A DNA stretch of 64,000 nt from Gentiana macrophylla (Eukaryota; Streptophyta; Magnoliopsida; Gentianales; Gentianaceae). Shown here in pieces: positions 33,540 through 44,148 of the stretch; within the stretch, counting starts at the first letter, position 1, and each line of letters opens with the position of its first letter. The notes beneath the pieces were generated by a model. The model saw nothing but the letters and a program-made list of their open reading frames with translations, was not told the origin of the DNA and ran no database searches. The translations under genes and the position numbers were made by a program. The stretch is from NCBI GenBank assembly GCA_026214975.1, contig CM047810.1:36753318-36817317 (forward strand), read 5' to 3'.

Positions 33540-34011
33540 TTGGCTCCGTATGTCTTGAACCAACTAAAACGGCGGATACGCCTAGCCACCCGTCCAACAA
33601 AAGTTGTATCTTTGTCGTCACAGTCGTCCCCAAGTTTTGCAGTGGATTCAGGGGTCTCATCAACACAATCTTTGTCTTTTCCATCCACGGATCCCTGCTG
33701 CATTAAACAAACAAAGAAATCATCAGAATAAAAAACACACACAACACAGAAATAAAAACAAAAACAAAAAAATTTACTATAAAAGATGCATACCGGATTA
33801 CTTGAACCGATTTTGGGGTCATTGGTTTCAGAAATCCCAAGCATGGGTTTAAGACCATGTTGTCCGTCTTCAGAAGTACCTGCAACATCTTGCAAGTTTG
33901 GGCCATTCGGATTACGTTCCAGGATTCTCAGGGGACCACTTTTTCGCTGCTGATAAACAGGTAATAGAGAAACAAAGAATTCATAATAGAAAACACAGAC
34001 ATAAAAACAAA
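33079..34011. repeat. Long inverted repeat, ~460-bp arms, 11-bp spacer
   Basis: 33079-33536 and 33548-34011 are reverse complements at roughly 90% or better, around the spacer tagttggctcc. Each arm holds part of an intron, the last repeat exon, an intron and the terminal exon. The two gene ends converge, and their stop codons overlap in actagt at 33535-33540. A read-through transcript would fold into a long hairpin. Confidence 0.9.
33536..33949 (-). CDS. Inverted copy of the last two exons, both open, unknown family
   Basis: On the minus strand, exon 33949-33794 (52 codons, starts QRKSGPLRILERNPNG, ends TNDPKIGSSNP) joins through a gtatgc...atgcag intron to exon 33697-33536 (53 codons plus stop, ends RRFSWFKTYGAN). 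Both exons are fully open, unlike the plus-strand arm, where the first has a TGA. It keeps the more intact version of this gene end. No start codon or promoter is present, so it is a partial gene. Composition: Gly/Pro/Asn-rich repeat, acidic middle, basic aromatic end. Function unknown. Confidence 0.45.
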   Translation of the reverse strand, partial: QRKSGPLRILERNPNGPNLQDVAGTSEDGQHGLKPMLGISETNDPKIGSSNPVCIFYSKFFCFCFYFCVVCVFYSDDFFVCLMQQGSVDGKDKDCVDETPESTAKLGDDCDDKDTTFVGRVARRIRRFSWFKTYGAN

Positions 34012-34014
34012 GTC

Positions 34015-34898
34015 ATTTGCTTACACAAAGCTAAACAGTCCTGTCTATAATGTGCATTTCATGTTCCTCAGATGTTCACAGTACATATATATTTAGATTC
34101 TAAGCGAACAGTAACATGTATTCATTTTCTAAGTATTTGGGTGAGTAAAATGTACTTAGATGCAATGAGACATGTTTTTAAATGCAAAGAGCCTTCAAAA
34201 AAAAAAAAAATTTGCAAAGAGAAACATGTAAAACAGATGCATGCCTTTAAATGTACTTAGAAGCATGTCTTTAAACATGTAAAACAGAAGTATGTCATGT
34301 AAACATTCGAGTGAGTAAACATGTATTTATATGAAGCCCTGAAGCATAACAACCTTTAATCACAAGCTGCTTAGGACTGGCCATGGGGCATAAACTCCTT
34401 TAGTCTAGCATGGAATACTCTTAGTCATCAGAAACCAATATAGACACTCTTACTTATCAGAAAACAATATAGACATCTCTCAGTTAGCAGACCCTTCACT
34501 GTATTGTTAAGGCAAAAGACCAATTAAGCCATCATATAGTTGAACCATCAATTTTATGCATTTCATACGAAAATGTCTTTACTGGAAATAATGTTGGTAT
34601 GAAATTTGCTTTCATATGCTGTTATATGTATTTTATTGAACATACACTACACATAATATCATATGTCTTTTAATTAATGGTTATTCATACAATTTTTTAA
34701 AATAGAACATGTCTGTGCCTCTAGGATGAGGTGCATTTATTGTTTTGATGGTGTGTAAGGTATTATTCTTCTTCAACTACCTGTTCTTTGCTTGTTTAAA
34801 CGATTTTACCTTTGGGGTTGCTGATTTACTGTTTCATTAGGGCTCCTACTTCTAATGTTCCACTGTTAAAAAAGAAAATGTTGTGTGCAAGACTATGG
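34015..34898. other. Intergenic, no gene seen
   Basis: AT-rich. Local repeats of acatgtaaaacaga and aaatgtacttaga occur at 34130-34330. Nothing coding recognised. Confidence 0.4.
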
Positions 34899-35035
34899 TC
34901 GGTCTCCGAGTCAGCCCCGAGTTTAATCCGAGTCGTTAGTTGATCCTTTTGACCATTTCTTCATTGGTCTTCCAAATTCACGCACTTTCATGTAGTAAAG
35001 ATCTCAATATCTTTTTTTTTCAATCCTCTGTTCTT

Positions 35036-35082
35036 ATGGACCATCCGGAGCTCCATAATCTGCTGCTCCGGATCTCCCAATC

Positions 35083-35113
<31 letters not shown>

Positions 35114-35146
35114 GGAGCTCTGCTCCTCCGACAGCCGGCTCATTAG
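35036..35146 (+). CDS. Upstream ORF in IQM copy B leader, 36 residues
   Basis: Same length as the copy A uORF, with ten Val codons from a (GTT)n repeat and the identical ending GALLLRQPAH. It stops 8 bp before the former main ATG at 35155. Its host gene is a pseudogene. Confidence 0.4.
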
Positions 35147-35154
35147 AATCACTA

Positions 35155-36875
35155 ATGGCTACACGAGAATGCATCAACATCATTGGTTACATGGATTGGT
35201 CTTGGATTTCGAACGGAGTTCCTCTTGCATAAGAAACCGCGAGCGGAATGCGATTCTGAGAGAGACTGTGATCTCAGGAGTGGAGAGTGCGGACGTGAAG
35301 AAGCTAGAAAAATGTCCATCGAATGTCGTGATGAAAGTCCAAAAGTGCTCCCGAAGCTACCGGACGAGGCGCATGTTGGCTGACTCCGCCGCTGTCGTTG
35401 CCGAAGAGCTATGGTAGTTTCACTTTTTTTATTGTGTCGTAGTAATTGTTGTTGGTCCATAATACAATCATGAAATGTTTAAAATGGCGCGACATTTATT
35501 GAAGGTGTGGCAGGCCATATATTATGCTCGATTAAACCACAACACGATTTCTTACTTCAATTTCATGAAACCGGAGACGGCTGCATCGCGGTGGCATCGT
35601 GTGCGTGTAAACGCTTCCAAGGTATAATAAAGAGTCCTTGCATCAAATACTACCCAACTGCAAACAAATCAAGAAATAGTTAGATGTAACGTATTATATT
35701 GTTATTATATATTACTAACTGAGTGCTATCTTTTTCCTCGGTAGTATATAAAATTAAACAGGCGACATTTTCTTTCCTGTACTGCCCTGCATCTAAGTGT
35801 TAGTAATATATTTTAGTACAAAAGGTGTTAATTGGCTGTAGAACGGTTGGTGCAGGTAGGTAAAGGTTTGTCTAAGGATGCCAAGGCTCAATAATTGGCT
35901 TTTCAACATTGGATTGAGGCTGTAAGTACCTTTTGTTATTGATATTCCTTTTTTGTTGTTGTTGTTGTTATTGTGGATGCATCCTTTTTGTGGAAGAGAT
36001 GTACATATCAGCTAATTTCATGTTTGATTTTGTAGATTGATCCGAGGCACCGGTATGGACATGGTTTACATTTGTATTACGAAGAGTGGCGTAAAGCTGA
36101 TTCTGGTCAACCCTTCTTTTATTGGTAGGAGGATTATCATTTGGTTTTTTGGTTTTGTGGTTTATCATAATAATTTACGGCAAAGTTGATGGCTGTTTTG
36201 TTCTAATATCGTGGTTCGGAGCATTTTTCCACAGAAGTTGATTGTATCATTGTAGAATGCAATTTAGAAACTTCTTTACCAGCTTCATTCCATTAAGCTT
36301 TAGCTCATAATGAACATGTAAATTATATTGTAGGATGTGGTTTTTTCTCAGTCTATCTCAGCGTACAGCGGACTCTATCGGCCTACTGATGATCGCCTTG
36401 ATCGCTTCATGCAAATTCTGAAGGATAATGGAGTCGATCTGGACTCCGTTGAGGTAGGCGATTCTGTGATTCTCCGGTGGGGTCGGAGAATCAAAAAGTT
36501 CTCGACTATTCTGAAACAAATCCTCCAATGAAAAAGGATAAAGACTTCAACCCAGAAGAAATGAAATTGCCAGAAGCCGATAATGGTAACGACTACAAGA
36601 GGACTCTCTCTGGGGGACTTGGTAGCTCAAAACCAGATTTGCCACAGAATTCAATAATACTACAGAGGATCAACTCCAAGAAAACGGCAAACTCTTACCA
36701 ACTTGGAAACCAACTTTCTCGAAGATGGTCAACAGGTGCTGGGCCAAGAATCGGTTGTGTTGCTGACTACCCCATAGAATTGAGATTGCAGGCATTGGAG
36801 CTCACTAACCTTTCTCCTAAGAAACGTCCTCCTATGGCATCATCCCCTGTCAGACAGGTTGTTCCGCCGCTGTAA
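35155..36875 (+). pseudogene. IQM-family gene, copy B, deleted pseudogene
   Basis: Exon 1 (35155-35413) has one inserted T near 35226, giving an early stop, but retains the IQ motif VVMKVQKCSRSYRTRR. The exon 2 acceptor region has two extra bases (aag|gtgtggcag). Exon 3 (35856-35921) has CAA changed to TAA in AKAQ. Exon 4 (36036-36124) is present. Exons 5-7 are deleted. Exon 8 (36352-36453) keeps SISAYSGLYRPTDDRL. The last exon is open from 36477 to 36875 and keeps the C-terminal block RRWSTGAGPRIGCVADYP in frame with NPEEMKLPEAD, showing the ancestral frame that copy A lost. Introns are retained, so this arose by DNA duplication, not retroposition. Confidence 0.85.
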
Positions 36876-37282
36876 AACATATGCCTTCGAAATCTGTCTG
36901 TTGAAATGATAATTATAAACTCAATCATCTGTCTCCTGTGAGGTCAATTTTCAAATTTCTTGAGTTATATCTTTTTTGCTGAATGTTTTGTATATCTATT
37001 TTATTTTCGAAAATGTGTTTTACTTTGTCCCCTGTTATAAGGACTAATCCTACAAGAACCATCAATGTGGAATTCTGATTGATGAACATATATTTTCCCC
37101 AAATCTCGTGCTCCAGATATTTTACTACATGGAGTGTGTCAATTCTGTACAACAAAAGAATAACATTGGATGATGTGATTTGATATCAAATACATCCTCT
37201 CATGATGTAAGGGAGATTTTATGGTACTAACCGTTGAAACAACAATTACATTATCAACCCATATCGTTTTTATTGCTGTAAC

Positions 37283-38390
37283 CATGTCTACAACTGCTAG
37301 GATGGCGGTTTCTTCGGAAATTGATCCAGCTTCTCCCTAGACCCAAAGATGGATGATTGCTCAGCCCCAACATCCACTGAGGAGCAGGATTTGATGCAGA
37401 CGTGTGTACGGAAACCAAAATGACATGTCGTAGATGGAGAACCGCCAAAAAATCAATCGTAATCGGTATGGCACTCATCGTAGTGGGGTGAATGTGCTGC
37501 AGGGCCTTGGGATGAGTTGTACCAAGGTGAAGTTGAATCAGAAGAGGACTTAATCGATTTTATGCAATACTCCGTGCCTTATTCTAGAACTCATGCGGTG
37601 GAGCAATTGGGTAATCAGAAATGGGTGGACGGCCTGCTGGAAAAGTTGAAGCGGCCTTGGCGGCGTTCCTTACTCATCGAGGTACTAGATAGGACTGTTG
37701 ATTTCTGCACTCTATAATTTGCTGTGTGGAATTTGGGAAAGCGGCTCGAACTCACTGATCTTGAGGATGAGTATTATTTGGTGCACTTTGTTTCAAAGGA
37801 AGATTATGATCGGGTCCTTGAACATGTCCCTTGGTTAATTCAGAACCATTACACCACGGTAGCAAAATGGAGGCCCTCGTTTCATACCTTTAAGGAGGAA
37901 TGTCATACAAGTGCGGAGTGGGTGCACTTTCCAGGTGTCCCGGTTTGAATATTTTGATGATAAGGTTTTAATGGAACTTGGCAATTGTTTGGGTAAGGCG
38001 TATAGAGTTGATGATACCCTTTTGTTCGCAACCCAGAAGAAGTATGTAAAGGTGTGTGTTGAGATTGATCTGAAGAAGCCCTTTGAATCTAATGTTATGT
38101 TGAATGATCTGATGTACAAGATTGAGTATGAGGGTTTGCATATGGTTTGCTTTGAGTGTGGGACATATGGTCGTAAAACAGAGTTTTGCCCACGCAATGT
38201 ATGGCACATGACAGGCCTCCACCGGACCCTAAGCTAACTATGCTTAATGCTCCTACAACATCTAATCCATTTGGACCAAGGATGTTGGCTATCAATCGAA
38301 GACAACGATCAGTTGTGCCAAAAGATCAACGAATTGAGCATCAACGAAAGGGAAGGTCAGGGACCTTCCACAAAAGGAACCGATGAGGGA
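37283..38390 (+). pseudogene. DUF4283/zinc-knuckle gene, copy B, degenerate
   Basis: Homologous to 13703-14640 but better preserved in places: DLEDEYYLVHFVSKEDYDR, VLEHVPWLIQNHYTTVAKWR without the copy A stop, and a C-terminal knuckle HMVCFECGTYGRKTEFC. The knuckle's expected His is Arg, so it probably no longer binds zinc. Stops after TASP (37340) and after CTL (37715), plus a frameshift near 37925, break the gene. Confidence 0.75.
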
Positions 38391-38548
38391 AGCGGAGAAC
38401 ATGTCGGGTATTTTGATGCTGGTGGGTCTAGATTTGCATTTCTTGTCGACGAATATGATAGGAAAGGCTGATAGGAATTTTATAGTTTTGATGATTGTCA
38501 TGGAAGCTGTTATAGATACAAGCAAAAAGATATCTAGACTTCATAATT

Positions 38549-39411
38549 TAAGGCTGAGCAAAATATCCAGTAAACCAAACCAACCCGAACCAATTAACCA
38601 AACCCATACAAACCAAATGAATTGGTTTGATTTGGAATCAAACCGAATTGCATTCGGTTGGTTTCGAATATTTTTAATTATACCCACCCAGAACCCAAAC
38701 CAAAATTTTTATACAGTACATATTATATATCCACCCAATCCAGTATAACCCAAACCCATTATGTAATAATATACTAATTTAGTAGTCTCGGCCCACACCA
38801 CTCACTTAGTCCAAGTCCGATAGTCTAAGCCAATTCACGTTCAGTGTCATGCAACATTCTACCCTAAACCTAAACCTACCGCAGACCAAAAGCTTCTCCC
38901 TCCTCTCGCCATTTCCCGCCAGAGTTCACCATTTCCGTTCGCCGCCGCTCTAGCCTCTAAATCTCCATCATCGCCTCCCTCTCTCCATTTCCCAGTTTTG
39001 GTTGGAAGATGATAATGGTGTTTTGATCATTTTGTTATCTTAACATTCAGTCGTTTGCTCTTTTGATGTAAATATGTAAATCAGTAAATGTATGTATGTA
39101 AGTATTCAAATATGGAAGATTGATTGTAGTTGAATTATATTGTAATGTGTTGTTACTTGTTAGTTGTTTTAAGTTTTTTTTTATCACTTTGGTTTGTAAT
39201 TTATTTTGTTTGGTTGTATCTATGTGGAGTTTATATAAAAAGGTTGGTTTTGTCATATTTTTTTAAAGATTAGGTTTGTTAAACCGAAACCAATTTGAAC
39301 CAAAATATTGGGGTTAACTTCGTTTTGGTTTGGTTTGGGGAACGAATTATGGCGCCCCAAACCAACCCGAGTCTCTCAAAACCAACCCAAACCAGTCCAA
39401 GCTCAGCCCTA
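38549..39411. mobile_element. hAT-like non-autonomous element inserted after the duplication
   Basis: Ends are taaggctgagc on the left and gctcagcccta on the right. The flanks repeat cttcata (38540-38546 and 39412-39418), and copy A has the uninterrupted site near 14955. The ends are rich in aaccaaaccaacccg motifs. An internal block at 38860-39010 looks like a captured host leader (CT-rich, gccgccgctctagcc). No transposase is encoded. Confidence 0.75.
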
Positions 39412-39882
39412 CTTCATATATAGGTTTTCAGTAATGTTTGATATTGTATAGGTTGATCAGAAAAGCACTGTAATAGTCATCTGATAGGTTTTCAGTAGAC
39501 TAGGACAATCAAGCTATTCTAAGTCAAATAGAGTATGAAGTCCAGAGCTAAAGACTTGAAGGCTAAGGGATCAGACTTAGTATTGAAGACTGAAAACTTG
39601 AAGACGGATGGATCAATCTTACATAAGAAGGATAAACTTCGAGACTATAAGGTTATGATTCAGGGAAGTTTGTGATGGCCTGAAATAATCATATAAGTCT
39701 TGTATTGAAGGCTTGAAGTTAAGATGATGTGATGGAAACTTCTAGTATTGATTTTAAATATGGTGTACTATGATATCACAATTAATGATCATAGATATTC
39801 AGATTTGAAGAAGTATTAGAAGCATTGAATCAAGATTCAGATGCGCAAGTATGTGGATGAATGATTAGACTAGTTCAGCTGA

Positions 39883-40668
39883 CCACCTCAATGCATTGAC
39901 CACCGCGATGCAGTGCCCACCGTGATGTAGTGACAACCGTGATACATTGACCACTGCGAATCATTGACCACCGCGATTCATTGACCACCTCGATGCCGTG
40001 ACCATTGCAATTCATTGACCACCCCAATTCCGTGACCACTGCGATGCCGTGAGAACCGTGATGCCGTCACCACCGCGATGCAGTGACTCCCGCGACGTAG
40101 TGACCACCCCGATGCCGTGCCCACCCCGATGCAGTGGCACCCCGATGCAATGACCACCGCGATGCATTGGCCACCCCGATGCATTGACGGCCCCGATATA
40201 GTGACCACCATGAAGCAGTGACCACCGTGATGCAGTGACCTCCGCGATGCATTGACCACCACGATGCAGTGACCACCGTGATGTAGTGGCCACCGTGATG
40301 CATTGAACACCGCGATGAAGTGACCACCCCGATGCAGTGACCACCGCGATGCATTGACCACCGTGATGGAGTGACCATCCCGATGCATTGACCACCACGA
40401 CGCATTGACCACCTTGATGCCTTGACTGCCGCGATGCATTGAACATCGCAATGTAGTGACCACCCCGATGCAGTGACCATCGGGATGCATTGACCACCGT
40501 GATGTAGTGACCACCCGATGCAGTGACCACCCCGATGCAGTGACCATTGGGATGCATTGACCACCGCGATGTAGTGACCACCTGATGCAGTGACCACCCC
40601 GATGCATTGACCGCCGCCATGCATTGACGACCGTGATACATTGACCACCATGATGTAATGACCACTAG
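39883..40668. repeat. 17-bp minisatellite, copy B, expanded and regular
   Basis: About 45 tandem copies of gatgcattgaccaccgc with single-base variants. The unit has no stop in any minus-strand frame, so all three minus frames stay open for about 210 codons. Because 17 is not a multiple of 3, each frame encodes the same 17-residue cycle (AVVNASRWSMHRGGQCI) in different phase. These frames look like by-products of the repeat. Confidence 0.9.
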
Positions 40669-40670
40669 GG

Positions 40671-40950
40671 GTGCATATGGTCTGGTTTTTCCGGTTTTTC
40701 ATCACTTTTCATACCAAACCATTTTTTATGGTTTTAATATTCACAAACCAAAACCGAACCATAACTAGGTAAAACTATTTTATTCGGTCTGATTTGGATT
40801 GACCTGGTTCCGGTTTTTTCCGGTTTTTAATCTTCTCTATGTGTGTGTACGGTCTATATACATACACAGAACATGGTATTTTCATACGTTCCAATTAGAC
40901 TAATCAAATATGTTTACTTGAAAGAAAAAAAAATACAAAACTGTCAAATT
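40671..40950. mobile_element. Left part of a hAT-like element, uncertain
   Basis: Starts taggggtgcatatggtctgg, the TAGGGGTG style of hAT ends, directly after the minisatellite. Contains repeated ccggttttt and ccaaaaccgaacc motifs. The right end was not found; the copia LTR begins at 40951. Confidence 0.4.
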
Positions 40951-41231
40951 TGATAATGAAAGAACAGAAAAATACCAAAACTTGGAATTCTTATTCATTC
41001 AATTGCTAATTACAAAGAGAAGCTAATGAACCTTTATATAGAGCCATTAGTCTGCTAAACACATGAAAAATGCAGAACATAAATGGGAAGCTAAAAATGA
41101 GGAACAACCTCAACTACTTCCTACAAAAAAGGTACTACTAATCCACTTCAATATGACTTGGTCTTTGATGGACTAAGTCATATAATGTAGTAACTTTAAT
41201 TTATTTATTTAAACATGAAAAATAATCAACA
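40951..41231 (-). repeat. 3' LTR of the minus-strand copia element
   Basis: tgataatgaaagaacag to aataatcaaca on the plus strand; TG...CA on both strands. atccctcccttaaact just right of it (41232-41247) is the polypurine tract read on the minus strand. Confidence 0.9.
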
Positions 41232-41262
41232 ATCCCTCCCTTAAACTGAACTAGCTTTCAGT

Positions 41263-42456
41263 TTACTCAGACAGCACATCATGAACTCCAAGTAGCTTCC
41301 TCAGATGTTGAAACACGAACACTTTCAATGGCTTTGTCATAATGTCTGCCACTTGATTCTCAGTTCTGCAATGAGTAAATTCTACAACTTCATCATTTGT
41401 GAGATCCCTTAAGAAGTGAAATCTCACATCAATGTGTTTACTTCTCCCATGAAGCACTGGATTCTTAGTCAGTTTGATAGTAGAACTATTATCACAAAAA
41501 ATAGTTGTAGCTCCTTCTTGTGGCATATGTAATCTCTCCAGCAAATTCCTCAGCCAAACAGCCTGGCAAGCACAAGAAGCTGCAGCCACAAACTCAGCCT
41601 CAGTTGATGAAAGAGTGACAATAGGTTGTTTTTTAGAACTCCATGATACTGCACTTGATCCAACCGTAAAAACATAGCCAGAGGTACTCTTCCTGTCATC
41701 TTGAGCACCAGCATAATCACTATCAGTGAATCCAATTAGTTGAATCTTTTCACCACTTTTATAGATCAATCCATAGCCAAGTGTCCCTTGCAAGTATCTG
41801 AGTATTCTTTTTGCAGCATTCAAATGTATTTCAGTCGGATTCTCCATATATCTGCTGATAGTACTCACAGCATGCATTATATCTGGTCTTGTAGCAGTTA
41901 AATACATGAGGCTCCCCACAATTTGTTTGAACAAAGTGTTGTCCACCTTTTTCCTTTCAGCATCTTTAGTTAGTTTGATACTAACATCAGATGGAGTGTT
42001 GGCAGCATTGCAATTCTCCATTTGAAATCTTTTAAGTATTTCTTGTGCATACTTCTTCTGGCAAATTGAGATTCCAGCTGCTGTTTGTGTCACTTCCATC
42101 CCTAAAAAAAATCTCATTTTGCCAAGATAAGACATATCAAATTCAGTCATCATAGATTTCTTGAATTTGTTGAACATACTTGGACAATTTCCAGAGAATG
42201 TGAGATCATCTACATAAATGCAGACCATAAGTATCTTTCCATCTTCTCCCTTCCTTATAAAAAGAGTATGTTCATAGGGACATTTCTCAAATCCATCCTT
42301 GATGAAATAGGCTTCAATCCTGCTATACCAGGCCCTTGGGGCTTGCTTAAGGCCATACAAAGCCCTTTTAAGTTTGTATACCTTGTCTAGACTTCCAGCT
42401 TTTTCATATCCAAGGGGCTGATCAATATAGACCTGTTCCTGAATTTCTCCATGCAA
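41263..42456 (-). CDS. pol: Copia reverse transcriptase C-terminal part and RNase H
   Basis: A 397-residue open frame. Residues 1-150 are the second half of RT: EQVYIDQPLGYEK, YKLKRALYGLKQAPRAWYSR, then the active site CIYVDDLTFSG at about residues 79-89. Next come the connection block PFSICQKKYA-like ISICQKKYAQEIL, VGSLMYLTATRPD and RYLQGTLGYGL. RNase H shows its acidic residues in TDSDYAGAQDDRKSTSG, SSTEAEFVAAA and FCDNSSTIKL, and the end NQVADIMTKPL. This half is intact, but the N-terminal RT is in another frame, so no full polymerase can be made without correction. Confidence 0.9.
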   Translation of the reverse strand: MHGEIQEQVYIDQPLGYEKAGSLDKVYKLKRALYGLKQAPRAWYSRIEAYFIKDGFEKCPYEHTLFIRKGEDGKILMVCIYVDDLTFSGNCPSMFNKFKKSMMTEFDMSYLGKMRFFLGMEVTQTAAGISICQKKYAQEILKRFQMENCNAANTPSDVSIKLTKDAERKKVDNTLFKQIVGSLMYLTATRPDIMHAVSTISRYMENPTEIHLNAAKRILRYLQGTLGYGLIYKSGEKIQLIGFTDSDYAGAQDDRKSTSGYVFTVGSSAVSWSSKKQPIVTLSSTEAEFVAAASCACQAVWLRNLLERLHMPQEGATTIFCDNSSTIKLTKNPVLHGRSKHIDVRFHFLRDLTNDEVVEFTHCRTENQVADIMTKPLKVFVFQHLRKLLGVHDVLSE

Positions 42457-43699
42457 AAAGCGATTTTACATCCAGCTTGATATATAGGCCAGTGTTCTCA
42501 GGCAAACAAAGCAACTATCAACCTGATAGTATCATGTCTTGCCACTGGAGCAAACACTTCCCTGTAGTCTATCCCATATTCTTGCTTGTAGCCCTTAGCT
42601 ACCAATCTTGCTTTGTACTTGTCAACTTCACCATCTTTGTTCAATTTGGTCTTAAAAATCCACTTAACACCAATTGTCTTGTGCCCTTTAGGAAGATCAC
42701 ACAACTCCCAAGAAATATGCCCTTCTCAGCTTTGTTATCCAGCTTGGTCCTTTTTGGTTCAGGGATGTGAGCATATGCTATACAACCAAATATTCTAAAA
42801 TGGCTAACATCTGGTACCCTCCCACTCCAAGCTTCTTCTGGAGTCATGTTTTGGACTGCAAATGTTGGACTTCTGTTCAGAATATGAACGCTCCAGTTTA
42901 CTGCTTCTGGCCAAAATGATTTTGGCACTCTTCCCCTTGCCATCAGAGTTCTAACCATATTCAATATGGTTCTGTTTTTCCTTTCAGAAACGCCATTTTG
43001 CTGTGGTGTGTAGGCAGTAGTCAACTCTCTTCTGATACCTTGTTCAGCACATAAATCTTGAAATTCATTTGAACAGAATTCTCCCCCTCTATCTGTCCTC
43101 AAGGTCTTCAAGTTTTTCCCTGTAAATTTCTCCACAAGAGCCTTAAAGAGTTTGAAAGCATTAAAGGCCTCTGATTTTGCTGTCAGAAAATAAATCCATG
43201 TTTTTCTGGAGTAGTCATCAGTAAAGGTGAGAATGTATCTTTTACCTCCATTTGAAATCGGATTGATTGGTCCACAGATATCTGAATGCACCAATTCCAA
43301 AACCTCCTTTGCTCTCCAAGCCTTTCCTTTTGGGAATGGTGCTCTTGTTTGTTTGCTCACCACACACTCTACACAGACTTGTGATGGGTTGACAATTTTT
43401 GGAAGACCTGTTACCATGTCCAGTTGTTGCAAAGTCCTTAATCCTCCAAAGTTGAGATGTCCATATCTTAAGTGCCATAGCCAAGTGGGATCCTTCAATT
43501 CAGTCTTTAAACAAGTCTGAACATGATCAATACTTATAGGAAAAAGTCTGTTAGTGTTCACGGGGACAATTGCAACATTGCATTTCTTATTAGAATCATA
43601 AATCTCACATTTTCCTTCCTTAAACAGAACTTCATACCCCTTTTCCATTAGTTGTCCAACACTTAACAGATTACTTTTAAGGGCAGGAACATATAACAC
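42457..43699 (-). pseudogene. Copia integrase and N-terminal reverse transcriptase
   Basis: From the right: a long frame 43699-42641 with GAG-pre-integrase (DPTWLWHLRYGHLNFGGL) and all three catalytic acidic residues (HSDICGPI, LRTDRGGEF, QNGVSERKNRTI). It then gives HFRIFGCIAYAHIPEPKRTKLD before losing the frame. The RT start is in a second frame, 42704-42498: [47 protein letters not shown], then a stop. A third break (near 42470) precedes the open C-terminal half. The stretch normally found between integrase and RT is shortened, indicating an internal deletion near 42700. Confidence 0.85.
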
Positions 43700-44148
43700 A
43701 TTTGAAATGGTTTCTAGTTTTCCAGTTTTGGTCTTTATGCTTATATCTCATTTTCCTTTCACAATCACTCTAGATAGATCACCAAAACTAACAGTGGATT
43801 GAAAAGTTTCATCTAATGCAGAAAAATGAGACTTAATACCACTCATGTGATTGCTGCAACCACAGTCAACATACCAAAGTGAAAGATCTGGTTTGGCTCC
43901 TTCATGTACTGCCATTAGAAGTGTCTCAGTCTCAATCTCCATTTCATCAGCTTCTGCAAAGTTTGAATTCTCCTCCCTTTCTTTGATGCTTCCAATATCT
44001 GCATAGCATTCAGATGCATAATGTCCATGTTTGTGGCATCTGAAACACTCTACTTTGGATTTGTCTGTGGATCTTTCTCCTCTACCTCTGCCCCTGCCCC
44101 TAGAATTTGAGTTTCTAGGATTTAGGGATGTCTTGAGTGCCTGTTCCT
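43700..44148 (-). pseudogene. Copia gag zinc knuckle and protease
   Basis: Open frame 44167-43748. An Arg/Gly-rich linker (SNSRGRGRGRGERS) leads to a CCHC knuckle, CFRCHKHGHYASEC, then protease LWYVDCGCSNHMSG. The protease active site is normally D-S-G; here the Ser codon is Cys (DCG), which may impair activity. A stop at 43746-43748 separates it from integrase. The frame start at 44149-44167 is artefactual because the nested LTR begins there. Confidence 0.85.
44144..44148. other. Target site duplication TTCCT, left copy
   Basis: ttcct precedes the 5' LTR of the nested gypsy element and recurs at 52027-52031. This fixes both ends of the insertion. Confidence 0.9.

Larger units (their letters stand above)
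34899..40668 (+). repeat. Segmental duplication, copy B
   Basis: Collinear with 9629-15917. Relative to copy A it has lost about 1.17 kb covering IQM exons 5-7 (junction near 36342) and about 190 bp before the last exon. It has gained an 860-bp hAT-like element (38549-39411) and a longer minisatellite. Confidence 0.85.

Noticed and set aside
39883..40668. CRISPR-like array
   Set aside because: Units are contiguous 17-bp repeats without unique spacers, in a plant genome.
39978..40705. Three overlapping minus-strand frames of about 210 codons
   Set aside because: They are the same 17-bp minisatellite read in three phases; no start context, domain or unique sequence, so not annotated as genes.
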